64,000 bases of DNA. It comes from Erythroxylum novogranatense (Eukaryota; Streptophyta; Magnoliopsida; Malpighiales; Erythroxylaceae). A model generated the notes under the pieces. The model saw only the letters and a program-made list of their open reading frames with translations, did not search any database and had not been told where the DNA came from. The stretch spans positions 20,577,120 to 20,641,119 of the forward strand of contig CM057235.1 in assembly GCA_029891385.1 (NCBI GenBank). Direction: 5' to 3'. Shown here in pieces: positions 47,706 through 59,771 of the stretch (position 1 is its first letter; each line of letters starts with the position of its first letter). Made by a program: the position numbers and the translations under genes.

Positions 47706-48077
47706 TAACCCATAAAATTAAGAAGTGATCAATTTGACTATGGAAGTCACAATCTTCATTCATAAAGGTAGACCACTTTAACTTAGTAAAAATGACCCTT
47801 AATCAAGTTATAAAAATATTTAAATCTAAGCTAGTGGGAATGATGTTTTGAGAAGAGATGTTATCAAATAGAGGAATATTAATAAAAAATATTTCTTTTA
47901 TAAATGTTATTGTTTTAATACTTAGAAAATATAACTATACTTGTGAATTTGTATTAGTACTATAGTATTAGAGGTTGATCCCACATTGAATGGACACATA
48001 TTGAATCTAATCATCGTATTAATATCTAATCAATAGTAAGATGGGTTTAGTTGATTGACATTTATACAGAAACTAAA

Positions 48078-49651
48078 TGATCGGCTGGTTGGTCTTTTGG
48101 TTATTCCCTTAGAAACCAAATAAAAAATTTAATTCCAAGAATTGCAATATAGAGTGCAGCCTCGGGTCGTCTCACTTAATCGGAACCTAGTGCAAACAAT
48201 CTAAATTAGCCTAATTGTCATGAAATGCAAACTAAATTAATTAGGAGGGGGTTTTGAATCTTTGATAAAACTCACTAAATTGAGCTAATTGAAAGCAAAG
48301 TATATAAAAGGATATTTTAGGATTTTTGGGAAAGGAATTTGAAAACTCAAACGATGATCAAATATGATAAAATCCTCTTAAAAATGAGCTTTAGCTATCA
48401 TAGTTCAAAACAAATCTTTTTGGGAGCAAAAGTCACTAAGTTTTCAAATGATAAACCTTAAAGAACTCTTTAAGTCCAAGGTTTTAATCAATGAACTCCA
48501 TTTCTTAATACCTTGTTGAATGCATCTTAGTGTGTATAATGGGTAAGTTAATGCAAGTGGTAAATTGGGATCAAGCTTCATCTCAATATCAAACACAACT
48601 AGACAGATAAAAGAGAATTAACACAATCACCAAAAAGACATATATGAGACTTCATATATTCAAGCTCAAAGTTCTACATCAACTAATCCATAACGTAATA
48701 CATTGTTCAATACTTGATTAAACTATAATCAAGAAAATCTAACTACAAAGCACAAATCCTAACTCAGGAGTTCATAACAATGTAGTTAAACATAAATGAA
48801 CTACTTCCCTTTTGAATCCCATTGAATTCAAGTCATTGTTACTTCTTCAAGAGGAAATGGTGCTTAGCCAAGCATCACTTCAGGAGCACTCACAACTGTA
48901 AACACACCGATAGCATCCATGGCCGCAGCAGCAAATGATGAAGGCGACGATGAAAAATGAAATGGATTGATGGATGAAGGTAGAGAGTGAGAGAGATGAG
49001 AAGTATGTATGATATGTGTGTGTCAGCTCTCCTCTGTGTGCTGTCTCCTCTCGTATAACCTAATTTAGTAGGTGGGTTGGTGGGTCAGGTCAAATAGTGA
49101 GAGATTTTTCCAAATATGTTTCAGATTTTCGACGTTTCGCCGCGACAAACTTTTCCCGAAAAGTTTTGCATCTATTCTAGATCCCTCGCTGTGGTGTACG
49201 AATTAATCTTCACCGCTGAAAACTTTTCTCGAAAGTCCTCACTCCTTATTGGATCCTTTGCCACGATGTACGAATTAATCTTCGTCACGGTGAACTTTTC
49301 CCGAAAGGTTTAGTCTATATTTCTTGGTACTTCGCCGCAGCGACAGATACTTTACCGCGACGAACTTTTCCTATAGCATTGGTCTCCTGTTGACTTCAAT
49401 TCAGCACATTGACTCCCTTCTCCTTAAGGTTCCTACAATCAACAATAGCAATTTGTAGTATCAATTGTTCTCAGAAAAATTAAGTATTGCAATTAATACC
49501 AATTTGTAACAATTTTTACTATCAAATTGCATAAAATAAAAGTGCACACTCAAGGGTTAATTTAAGCACAAAATCAAGAATTAGGAGTTAAAAAGTATAT
49601 TAAAGGCCATGAAAGTGTTGCCAATTTACATAATAAATTTGGGCTCAATCA
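48078..49651 (-). repeat. 3' LTR of the Athila-like element
   Basis: The LTR is 1574 bp, starts TGATCGGCTGG and ends GGGCTCAATCA. It aligns throughout with 54765-56369. A CG-rich array lies at 49120-49380 (TTTCGCCGCGACAAACTTTT, GTACGAATTAATCTTCACCG and similar). Confidence 0.93.
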
Positions 49652-49668
49652 AATTCTCCCACACTTAG

Positions 49669-51628
49669 ACCTTTTTACTCCCGGACAAAGTTTATAAGAG
49701 TCAAAGAGACATAAGTGTAAAAGAAAAATTCTGACCGTGCTTAAAACAATCATAGGAAATTGGAAAAAAATCACTTTATCAGAAATCAACCAAAGCAGAT
49801 TGAAAAAGTGCTAAGAAAATAAACACTATAAGAATTTAATCCAAGAGATTGAACAAAAGAGATTTCACTCAAGGTAAGGTGTTTGCTCTCATCTCACTTG
49901 TGTTTAAGGATATTTTCACTCTAAAATCCGCTTAGTCCATTCTCTACCATAAGCTTGTGACAGTCCTACTCCTCCATTACAAGAACTATAATTTCAAACA
50001 TTAAGAGGACTTTTCAAGGTTGTAATGCACGGAAGGCTAGATGAAATGGGTGGAATGGACGAAGGAAGAAAAAGTATGAGTACATGCACTATAATTATGA
50101 AATATTTGTCAACAATAAGACAATATTGATACAAATGATAACATTTTTTTCTTTTAGAACATAAATATAACATATACATATATAAATATATTTGTTGCTT
50201 TTTTTGTATTTTTATTTTTTTTCTTTTCTCTCTTTTTTTAGAACACATATGTAGAACACTTTTTTTTGAGCGCTTGAAATAACTAGAAGAAAATGCAAAA
50301 AACCTATTGACACCATATAAAGATGCGTGCATGTGCTCATAAATAATGGCTCAAGGGGCTAGTAATGGATAAGTGTTTATGGGATTGTGTTTGGGTCAAA
50401 GGGTTTTGAAAGAATGCCTCTATCATGTTAACAAAATTCTAGTTTATAAAGCTTTGATTAAGAATTGAAACAAGTTCTAGAGAGATATGAAATAAGCAGA
50501 TGCAAACAAGAATTGAAAAATTTAGGCCCAAATATCCTTCCAATAAGGATAATATCCCAATGAACAATATCAAGTCTTAAAAACATACAGGGCCATATTG
50601 TCAGCATGCCTTCACCTACTTTGTGTTGAAAAAATTGAAAATAAAATTAGCTAAATCTGAATATCATTTAAAGAATGGTAAGTATTTTCAAAAACTCAAG
50701 AATCATTTTGAAACTTATAAATTATTTGACAAACAAAAGTGAAAAGAGTTGAATGAGGGAAAATTGTTAAATTGAGGCAAATTTTCTTGAAATAAATTGG
50801 TCCTGCAACAGTATGGTGCCGTAACGAAATCAATGCAAATGGCCACGGCGAGGTTTGAATGTAAGAAACGAAAAGGAGATAGGAAGAAAAGGTCGGTAGG
50901 TTTAGAAGGAGGGAGAAGGGAAATGACAAAAAAATGCAGGGCAGATGAAAGATCAGAAGAACATTAACGGTAAAAGAGAAATTTCACGAAGGAATTTTAC
51001 GTAGAAGGGTCTTTCGCTATGGTGAAGTTATTCGTCATGACAAAAGAATTAATGTATGTCGTGGCAAGGGCTCCATACCATTGTTCACCGTGGTAAAAAA
51101 GTTGATTCACGCCCGGTGAAGTTGTTTGAGAGGCGTTGTGTCGCGGTGACTGATGGACTCGCCGCGGCGAAATAATTAATTCACATCGTGGCGAAATGTA
51201 CCATACTGCAACAAAGTTTTCCCGAAGCACAACAAAGAGAAAAGACTTGAAAAATTCTAACAGATACTCAGCTCATTCGCAAGTCCTTAACCAGTACAAT
51301 ACAGCATGCAATCCACCATCTACACCAATTTTCTTTATCATGAGAGATGTGGCATGCGTCCATTAAAATGTAGAATTCAAAGGGAGGGTGAATTATTGAA
51401 ACAGAACAACTAAACCTAAGTCTAACTAAAAACTAAAACTAATCCTACTGATTAAGTTTCTCCCCCACACTTAGCCAACATATACTCATACATAACAATG
51501 TCATCTCATCTTCAATCAATATGCAGAAGTACATTGTAAGTGAAAGAAGAGAAACAATCTGTTGCTCAAGGTGGGTCCTTTAGCTCCTATTGGACGTTTT
51601 GCTCATAGCCATGCTATGGCGAGGTAAC
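49669..51628 (-). other. Non-coding interior of the Athila-like element
   Basis: This lies between the protease remnant and the 3' LTR, where pol or env-like genes are expected. No RT, RNase H, integrase or env motif was seen in any frame. It is mostly T/A-rich, with the inverted array noted at 50996-51240 and a second purine tract at 51459-51474. Confidence 0.6.
50996..51240. repeat. Internal CG-rich array, inverted relative to the LTR arrays
   Basis: CGCCGCGGCGAAATAATTAA, CACATCGTGGCGAAATG and GTGAAGTTATTCGTCATGAC recur. Read on the other strand, the units (TTCGCCACGATG, GAATTAAT, TTCGCCGCGGCGA) resemble those in the LTRs at 49120-49380 and 55825-56090, which lie in the opposite orientation. 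Confidence 0.7.
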
Positions 51629-54421
51629 TCAACTACTTTCCAGTTCTGTGCTAGCGTCCACACTCCATAGTTCACCTGAAACATCAACATAAAATACTTT
51701 CTCTAAGGAATCTTTAGTCAATGGGTTCATTGCCCTTTCAAACTTAATGCATGCATCATTAACAACAAAATCTAGCATGTTCACTCCTAATAGTGAATAG
51801 TCCTCATGGGGGTGTTTCATAGCTTCATACATATTAAAGCTCACCTATTGATCTCCCACCTCTATGGTGATCTTACCTTCCTTCATGCTGATCATAGTAC
51901 TAGTAATCCTCAAGAAGGGTCGCTTGAGAATTAAGGAAGTATCCTGCACAACTTCAGAAGACATATCAAGCACATAAAAATTAGCTGAAAAAACCAAACC
52001 TTTGACCTGGACCAAAATGTCTTTGATAATCCCCACTAGATGCCTAAATGACCTATCAGCCAGTTGTAACACTAAAGATGTAGGCTTCAGACTCTTAACT
52101 CCCAATGATTGATAGACAGACTTAGGCATCACATTAATTGTTGCCTCCAGATCTAACAAGGCTCTTCCTATAGTAACCTTCCCTATTGTGCATGGAATGA
52201 TGAAAGATCCAGTGTCTTGACACTTGATAGGTATTTGAGGTTTGAAAAGGGTTGACACATTTGAACTCACTTGGACTCTCTCATTGGGCCTAAACTTTCT
52301 CTTGTTTATGCACAAGTCCTTAAGATACTTAGCATAGGACAGAAATCTTTTCACTAAATCAAGTAAGGGAACATTGAATTTAACTTTTCCAAAAAGATCA
52401 ATTATATGCTTTTCATGCTTAATTTTAGTCAAAAGCTTGCTAATTAAATATGAATTTGAAAAAGGAAGGTCTTGAAGATTTACCTCCTTACCTCGGGCTT
52501 CATGCTTACTTGATTCCCTATGCTCATGTGTTGGAGCTTTTTCCTTGGAACTCTCTGAAGTAGCTCCTTTGTTCTTTGATGCAGACTTCCTGTCGTTCAA
52601 TAATGATTCTTCCTTGAAACTTTCAGACTTCTTGATTTTATCTTTTGGTAGAGGCATTTCTTCATTCTCAATCTCCTCATCACATGCTTCTTCTTCTTGA
52701 TGATTAAACCGTACTTGTTTCCTACTTCGCAAGGTAATTGCATTTAGATTTTTTGGATTCATCACCATGTTAGAAGGAATTGTTCCACTGATTCTTGCTT
52801 GGTTTTTGCTCATGTTGTTCGACAATTGAGTCACATAAGAGTTGATATTTTCTGCTTTCGTCTCCCATTGCTCCTTTCTTTTTTCTAAAGTATTGAACCG
52901 AGCAGCTGTTTTAGAGGAATCCTATTGGATGAGAGTGGCTATTGTATTGAATTGATTGGTGTTAGAATTCCTTTCTTCCTTCATCAAATTCATCATATTT
53001 TGTAACAGTTGATTGGTGTCCTCTTTGGTTGGGATAGTCAGAGCTTGTTGTTGGTTAGGGAACTGGTTAGTGGAAGTTTTAGTTCCTCCTCCTTGTTGAA
53101 ATTTGTTTGGAGCTCTGCCCTCTTCATTCCTCCAACTAAATCTAGGGTTGGCCTTCTAACCCTCATTGTAAGGGTTAAAGTAGGGGTCCCATTTCTAATT
53201 TGTTCTTCCCGGATACACTACGGACACCTTCTCATACCGACCTGGGAAAACACTAGTTATGTACATTACTGACCCACAAGTATCACAACTGGGTGCAGTA
53301 AGATCCATAGAAGATAATGGTCGATGCACATTCATGTTCTTCAGTTCTGCAGTGATGAAAGACAATTGTGAAGTGATTATGTTCTCCGCTGAGTCAACCT
53401 TAGACTCCAGACTCTTCTTTCTTTTATCTTGGGCTGTTGAAGCTCCCAACTCATTTACCCCTTTGGTATCTCTCACACTGTACTATTGATGATTCAGAGC
53501 CATCTTTTTGATCAAATCCCATGCCTCTGAAGTTGTAAGATCAATAAAAGAACCTCCTGATGCCACATCCAACATACCTTTATCTTGACTTTTCAACCCA
53601 TTGTAAAAGTATTGCACTAATTTGTCATCAGGTATCTGGTGATGGGGGCATCTAGACAATAGATCTTGGAAGCTATTATAATAATTGTAAAGGGATTCAT
53701 CATAATCTTGCCGAGTTGAATAAATCTCTTTCCTCATCGATGAAGTCCTGGAAGCTGGAAAATAGTTCTCCAAGAAAGCTTTTCTCAAATTGGCCCAGCT
53801 ATGGTAGGCATTCGCCACATGCCTTAGGAGGCTCATGTACCACTCCCGTGTTTTTCCTTCCAACAAAAAATGAAAAACCTTTCATAGAACTTGATCTAAT
53901 GAAGCTCCCTCTGGTTTCTTACTCTGACAGATCATAAATAAGGATTATAAGTGCATGTAGGGATCCTCTCCTGCCAAGCCATGAAATTTAGGAAGAGAAT
54001 TAATGAGTAATCCCTTAACTTCAAAATTAACATCAAAATTAGGATAAACAGTAGTAAATGGATCATAATTCACATTAGAAGTTTTTGTTTCCCTAATGGT
54101 TCTCTGTCTCTGATTCCTATTGTTCTCTCTAACTCTCTCATGCTCTCCATTTCCTCCATTATCGCCATTTTTAGGTTGGTTAGCATGAAAGTTAGGATTT
54201 TGTGTAAAAGTTGGGTTCTCAGCCATAATCACTCTTTCTCTCGACTCACTCTCACTAGTTGGCTGATTCGACTCCTCTTCCAAAACTACCTTACTTCTCT
54301 CTTGTTCTTTCCTCTCTTTTTTAATCTTCCTTAGGCGTCTCTCAATTTTAGGTTGGAAAGGAACAAATCTAGCTCTCAGGAATAAGTCTAGCTCTCCAGA
54401 GCATGCACAGAAACAAGTCAA
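51629..54421 (-). pseudogene. gag-pro: Athila-like gag-protease, seven stops in one frame
   Basis: A single frame of about 930 codons contains seven stops (53945-53947, 53882-53884, 53483-53485, 53195-53197, 53156-53158, 52922-52924, 51845-51847) and no frameshift. Gag has LLINSLPKFHGLAGEDP, FLENYFPASRTSSMRKEI and QYFYNGLKSQDKGMLDVASG, typical of Athila. After the NLNAITLRSRKQV linker comes protease: PIKCQDTGSFIIPCTIGK, then LLDLEATINVMP where the family has DLGAS. The catalytic triad is therefore changed (Gly to Glu, Ser to Thr) and protease would be dead. VLQLADRSFRHLVG follows. The frame continues past protease to 51629, then coding signal ends. Confidence 0.9.
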
Positions 54422-54742
54422 ATGAAAGAATTGTAAAAAAAATTACTCGTAGACACACAAAGTCAAATAAAAGGTGAGATGTGAAGGATGTGAGTGTATA
54501 GTGTGTAAAAGTATGTTTGAAGATGGGTATGTATGAAAGATGCTAAGTATGAAAAATCCAACTGTGGAAGTATGCTTTTGTTTGTATTTTCAAAATTTAT
54601 GCTATGCAAAGAAAAATTAAAAAACTATACTATGGAAAAATATGAAATAAACCTATCCAAAATGAAATCTAAAGGAAAAGGTTCCTATCATCAACGACAA
54701 ACAAAGATGACAAGGCTAACCTAAAGAAAACCAATTGCTTGG

Positions 54743-54761
54743 TTCCCTAGCAGCGGTGCCA
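54743..54761 (-). other. Primer binding site of the Athila-like element (tRNA-Asp type)
   Basis: On the minus strand TGGCACCGCTGCTAGGG lies a few bases from the LTR end. It is close to the TGGCGCC-type site complementary to plant tRNA-Asp that is used by Athila elements. Confidence 0.85.
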
Positions 54762-54764
54762 TTT

Positions 54765-56369
54765 TGATCTGCTGGTTAGTCTTTTGGTTATTCCTTTAGA
54801 AACCGAATCAAAAATTTAATTCCAAGGATTGCAATATAGAGTGCAACCTCGGATCATCTCACTTAATCAGAACCTAGTGCAAATGATCTAAGCTAGCCTA
54901 ATTATCATGAAATGCAAACTAAATTAATTAGGAGGAGGTTTTGGATCTTTGAGAAAACTCACTAAATTGAGCTAATTGAAAGCAAAGTATATAAAAGGAT
55001 ATTTTAGGATTTTTGGGAAAGGAATTTGAAAACTCAAACGATGATCAAATATGATAAAATCCTCTTGAAAACGAGCTTTAGCTATCATAGTTCAAAACAA
55101 ATCTTTTTGGGAACGAAAGTCACTAAGTTTTCAAATGATAAACCTTAAAGAACTCTTTAAGTCCAAGGTTTTAATCAATGAACTCCATTTCTTAAAACCT
55201 TGTTGAATGCATTTTAGTGTGTATAATAGGTAAGTTAATGCAAGTGGTCAATTGGGATCAAGCATCATCTCAATATCAAACACAACTAGGTAGATAAAAG
55301 AGAATTAACACAATCACCAAAAAGACATATATGAGACTTCATATATTCAAGCTCAAAGTTCTACATCAACCAATCCATAACACAATACATTGTTCAATAC
55401 TTGATTAAACTATAATCAAGAAAATCCAACTACAAAGCACAAATCCTAACTTAGGAGTTCATAACAACGTAGTTAAACATAAATGAACTACTCCCCTTTT
55501 GAAGCCCATTGAATTCAAGTCGTCGCTACATCTTCAAGAGGAAATGGTGCTTAGCTAACCATCACTTTGGGAGCACTCACAACTGTAAACACACCAATAG
55601 CATCTATGGTAGTAGCAGCAAATGATGAAGGCGACGATGAAAAATGAAATGGATTGATGGATGAAGGTAGAGAGTGAGAGAGATGAGAAGTGTGTATAGG
55701 ATCTATGTGTCGGCTCTCCTCTATGTGTTGTCTCCTCTCGTATAACCTAATTTAGCAGGTTTTTAAACATTGGGTCGGTGGGTCGGGTCAAACAATGGGA
55801 GATTTTCTAAATATGTTTTAGATTTTTGACGTTTCGCCGCGACGACAAGTAAGTTCACTGCGGTGTACTTTTCCTAAAAGGATTTGTGTCTATTTTGGAT
55901 CCCTCACCGTGGCGTACGAATTAATCTTTGCCACGACAAACTTTTCCCAAAAGTTCTCGCTCCTTGTTGGATCCTTCGCCGCGTCATATGAATTAATCTT
56001 CGCCACGACGAACTTTTCCTTAAAGGTTCAGCCCATATTTCTCGGTATTTCGCCGCGGCGATAGATACTTTGTCGCTATGAACTTTTCCTATAGCACTGG
56101 TCTCCTGTTGACTTCAATTCAGCACATTGACTCCCTTCTCCTTGAGGTTCCTACAATCAACAATAGCAATTTGTAGTATCAATTGTTCTCAGAAAAATTA
56201 AGTAGTGCAATTAATACCAATTTGTGACAATTTTTATTATCAAATTGCATAAAATAAAAGTGCACAACCAAGGGTTAATTTAAGCACAAAATCAAGAATT
56301 AGGAGTCAAAAAGTATAGTAAAGGCTATGAAAGTGTAGCCAATTTACATAATAAACTTGGGCCCAGTCA
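54765..56369 (-). repeat. 5' LTR of the Athila-like element
   Basis: The LTR is 1605 bp, starts TGATCTGCTGG and ends GGGCCCAGTCA. Compared with the other LTR it has scattered substitutions and small indels, mostly in the CG-rich array at 55825-56090. Confidence 0.93.
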
Positions 56370-56374
56370 CTAAA

Positions 56375-57949
56375 ACAAATACCAAATTTCATATATGATA
56401 CTTGACTCTTATACAATAATAAAAGGAAGCGTCAATATTAATTAATTCCTAGATTTAATAGCGCTTTAATTTCATCTTATGTTCTTAATTTAATTATAGG
56501 AATTATATCTTTTAAAATGATGAGGTTTCCTAATATAATGTTCTATCATGTCTTGATGAAAACCACTTATCCCTATATTGATTCATCAATATCTCTATAT
56601 GAATAACTAACATTAGAATATACTAAGTTCTATAAAACCTCATAAAGATTACCCTAATACTGAAAAGGTCACATAAGTTCATATTTAGATCTTTAATACA
56701 TGTTTAAGTTAACCTACACATAGGTTTTCTCAACTATGTTTATACATTGATCAAATCAAATCTAAGATCATACTTGTATATGATCATAATTAAAACAACA
56801 CTTACAAAATCTATATGGAAATATTTATTGAGAAACTAAATCAAAATATACAAGAACATATTAGAGTTTCAACTAATCTAGATAAAAAAGCTTAGCCTAA
56901 AGTATCCTTGAAATAAGGAAAACAACAGTTGAAAGGAAGAAAAAACTCATGCTAAGGTATCCCTTAATGAAGATCTTGATTCTTTGTCAACATGTTATCT
57001 CTAGATCTTATTTGGTAGGAGACTGCCAACCTTAAATAAATAAATAATATAATGAAAAAAATGAAATTACTCAACTAAATTTCATAACTTTTATATGTTT
57101 TATCTATAACAAAATATAGTCTATAACATAATCATGTATTATGTCATAAATTTTGCTAGGTCTTTTAACATATTTTTGCTCTAGATTATGTATCTTACTA
57201 CAACTTTTATAAAGATAGACACAAGTTATGCCATAATTGTGTTTGAGCACATAAATATTATTGTGAATTTTCTTTAATAGTATATGAATTAAGACATAAC
57301 CATATCTCAAGTTGTGTATCTCTTTGAAACTTTTCTCCACCATATGTCCTCCTTTCAAACTGCATCTTTATCTCTAGGTTGTCAAAAAGGGTTATGGGCG
57401 ATCACTCCATGTTTAGTTAAAAATTATGTTTTCTTCAAGTTTTCACTTATAATTTTCTTTAATTTTGACTATGCCATTCTTTAAATAATTATTTCATAAT
57501 TACCTAAAATAATATATAAAATAAATCAAACTAAGGTAATTTAGATGACAAATATAACAAAAAATAAAACAAAGTGTACATATTTCATGTATATAATATA
57601 TCCCACACTTAGAATTTTGCTACACTTAGAATTTTGCTTTACTTAAAGCAGAGAAATCTTAATCACTTTAAACTTAAATAAGTTTCAGTTCTAAGAAAGT
57701 TCAACACATTCATCAAAGAAATCAAAATCTCTGGTAACATTTGAGGCCTTATGAAGGCCTTCTATAAGGGGTGAAAACCTCAACGAAGAAGGAAAAAAAA
57801 TGCATGAAAATAGTAACAAAACCAAAAGTGGCAAAACGAAACCAAATTAGAAAGTAAGAGGGGTAGAAAAGTAAAAACAACTAGATAAAAGTAAGAGAAC
57901 AATTAGCTACAGAGAGATATAATATTGAAAGATATTAGTTCAATCTGGC
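56375..57949. other. AT-rich region, no gene recognised
   Basis: No coding signal is seen. TATCCCACACTTAGAATTTT near 57598-57618 resembles an Athila-type purine tract in reverse, and ACACTTAGAATTTTGCT is repeated there. An old LTR fragment is possible, but no ends were found. Confidence 0.4.
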
Positions 57950-59585
57950 ATTGGGATTATTGTTAGGTACATTTTCAATTATGATTAAGAACCCCCTTAA
58001 TATCATTTACCCAATCATTCCTATTAACTTCTTTACCTTGACATGGCCTACTAGCATATGTCTCAACTTGTTCAACTTATCGATCAGGTAAAGAGGCCCC
58101 AAATTACTTATACTTTCCATACTATAGCTAAGTGGTGTTGCCATTCCTAATCTTGTATTTTATCTCTTTATATAGGTATTATATTAACTTTAAGTGTTGT
58201 ATTACGTCCAAAAAGAGTTAACTTTAGGTTTGGCTATCAAGAAGCTCTTCACTTTTAAGTACAAGTTATGAGTCCATTTCATTCATAATGATTTACTGTT
58301 TATATAGAGTCTTTAAATTCTTTTTCTATCAACATTTTATTTATCATTTGAATGGTAGTAATACCAAGACATCCCTTATTTTTAGGTAAACACATTTCAA
58401 ATAATTTAAATTTTCTAATTATTTCTTTAAAGTATCTCTAAATCGATAAAATTATTCATCATTCTTTCAATTTATCTTGATTAGGATTTTAGGTGGTATT
58501 GATCGTATATAAGTCAATAGTTGATTACAAAACTAATAAATTGAGCCATTCCTACATATAAAAGACTCATATAACTATAATGATCAACCCTTCTTTGAAT
58601 ATCTTTAGTTAATGGCTGAAAATCTCTATATAATGGCCTCTTAATAGTGATTGACACTCTTAAATAAGTTAAAAGGGAGATTCATAAACTTGAGGCCTAA
58701 CAAACTAGAGAGTCAATTTATCAAATGAACATCAAAGTCAATTTATCAAATGAACATCACCTAATGAGACAAATAGGTGAGTTTTGTCTCTATTAAATAA
58801 GAGGTCTGAGAAATTGTTGAGAATTTATAGTGAATTCAATACAAAACAAATTGAAGAAGAATCAATACCATAAAAAAAAAAATATGTCCAAAACTGTTGG
58901 AACCCCACCCCGGTGAGACACGGGTCGGACGTCCTACGTGATATCTGGACGTGCAACACACGAGAGAGGGATTCCTCACCACGATGGAAAACTTGTTTCG
59001 GTATTAAAACTGCAAAAACATGAACCTTGTGCTTATAACCTTGTAGGGTCCTAAGCTGTAACTCCACATTCGTGGCGAGCGCACACATATAAAAATTAAA
59101 ATCATAAGTTAACTTATTCATATGAATTGTAGCTCTATGTCTCAAGTTCGTTATGGAACAAGAATCACCTCAAACGGAGTTATATAACTCAAGTTATGCT
59201 TTAAAAACCTAAAAGAGCTCATACTCCAAATATGATCTCCAAACCGACGTCTCACTTATTTTAATGCAAAATTTTTCAATTCAACTCTAAATGGAACCAA
59301 TTTTTGTGGAAGGAAATATATATGTCTTAGGAATCTAATGGTTCAAGTCTCACCTTAATTGGAGGTCGGATGAGGGATTTATGCCCAAAAGAATAGATTA
59401 TGTTCACATCCTAAATCAGTTTCAACATCTTTAGGCGGGATCACCATAAATTTCGATTTATAAATATGATTTCTTTCGTTTTTGGACCATTAGAAATTAG
59501 ACATCTAAATATACAACTTTCATGAAGAAAAAAAAACAAGATTCGGCCTCTAACAATTCGAAAATTCACCATATTTCCCGTAGCT

Positions 59586-59771
59586 GTCCGTTAAACGGAC
59601 ATCCATGTCCGTTTAACGGACACGTTCAGGTGAAAGTGTCCTAAATGATCCGCAAATGTCCGTTGAACGGATATGCAAGTCCGTTTAACGGACATGGGCA
59701 GGCTAAGGGGTGTTTTTGCACCCGAGGCTGTCTGTTTAACGGACATCTATGTCCGTTTAACGGACATGCAA
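59586..59771. repeat. Six GTCCGTTtAACGGAC palindromes in solo LTR B
   Basis: Three pairs of 15-base near-palindromes with 7-base arms (GTCCGTT/AACGGAC) lie at about 59586-59622, 59657-59695 and 59728-59768. Within each pair, copies are separated by about 6-8 bases such as ATCCAT. Some copies have point changes. Confidence 0.85.

Larger units (their letters stand above)
48078..56369 (-). mobile_element. Athila-like Ty3/gypsy element lacking RT, RNase H and integrase
   Basis: The element is 8292 bp, bounded by LTRs and target duplication CTAAA (48073-48077 and 56370-56374). It has a tRNA-Asp-type primer site and two CTAAGTGTGGGRGA-type purine tracts (49652-49668 and 51459-51474). Coding remains are gag and protease only (54421-51629, minus). 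Between protease and the 3' LTR no RT, RNase H or integrase motif was found. It is a non-autonomous deletion derivative. Confidence 0.92.

Noticed and set aside
49994..50332. 112-residue minus-strand frame in the Athila interior, considered as an env-like gene
   Set aside because: Low-complexity Lys/Tyr/Ser-rich translation of T-rich DNA; no signal peptide or membrane pattern convincing enough.
53009..53489. Plus-strand frames across the Athila gag region
   Set aside because: Antisense shadows of the gag-protease frame.
59586..59771. CRISPR-like look of the palindrome array
   Set aside because: Plant nuclear DNA, no unique spacers of constant length, no cas genes, and the array lies inside an LTR.
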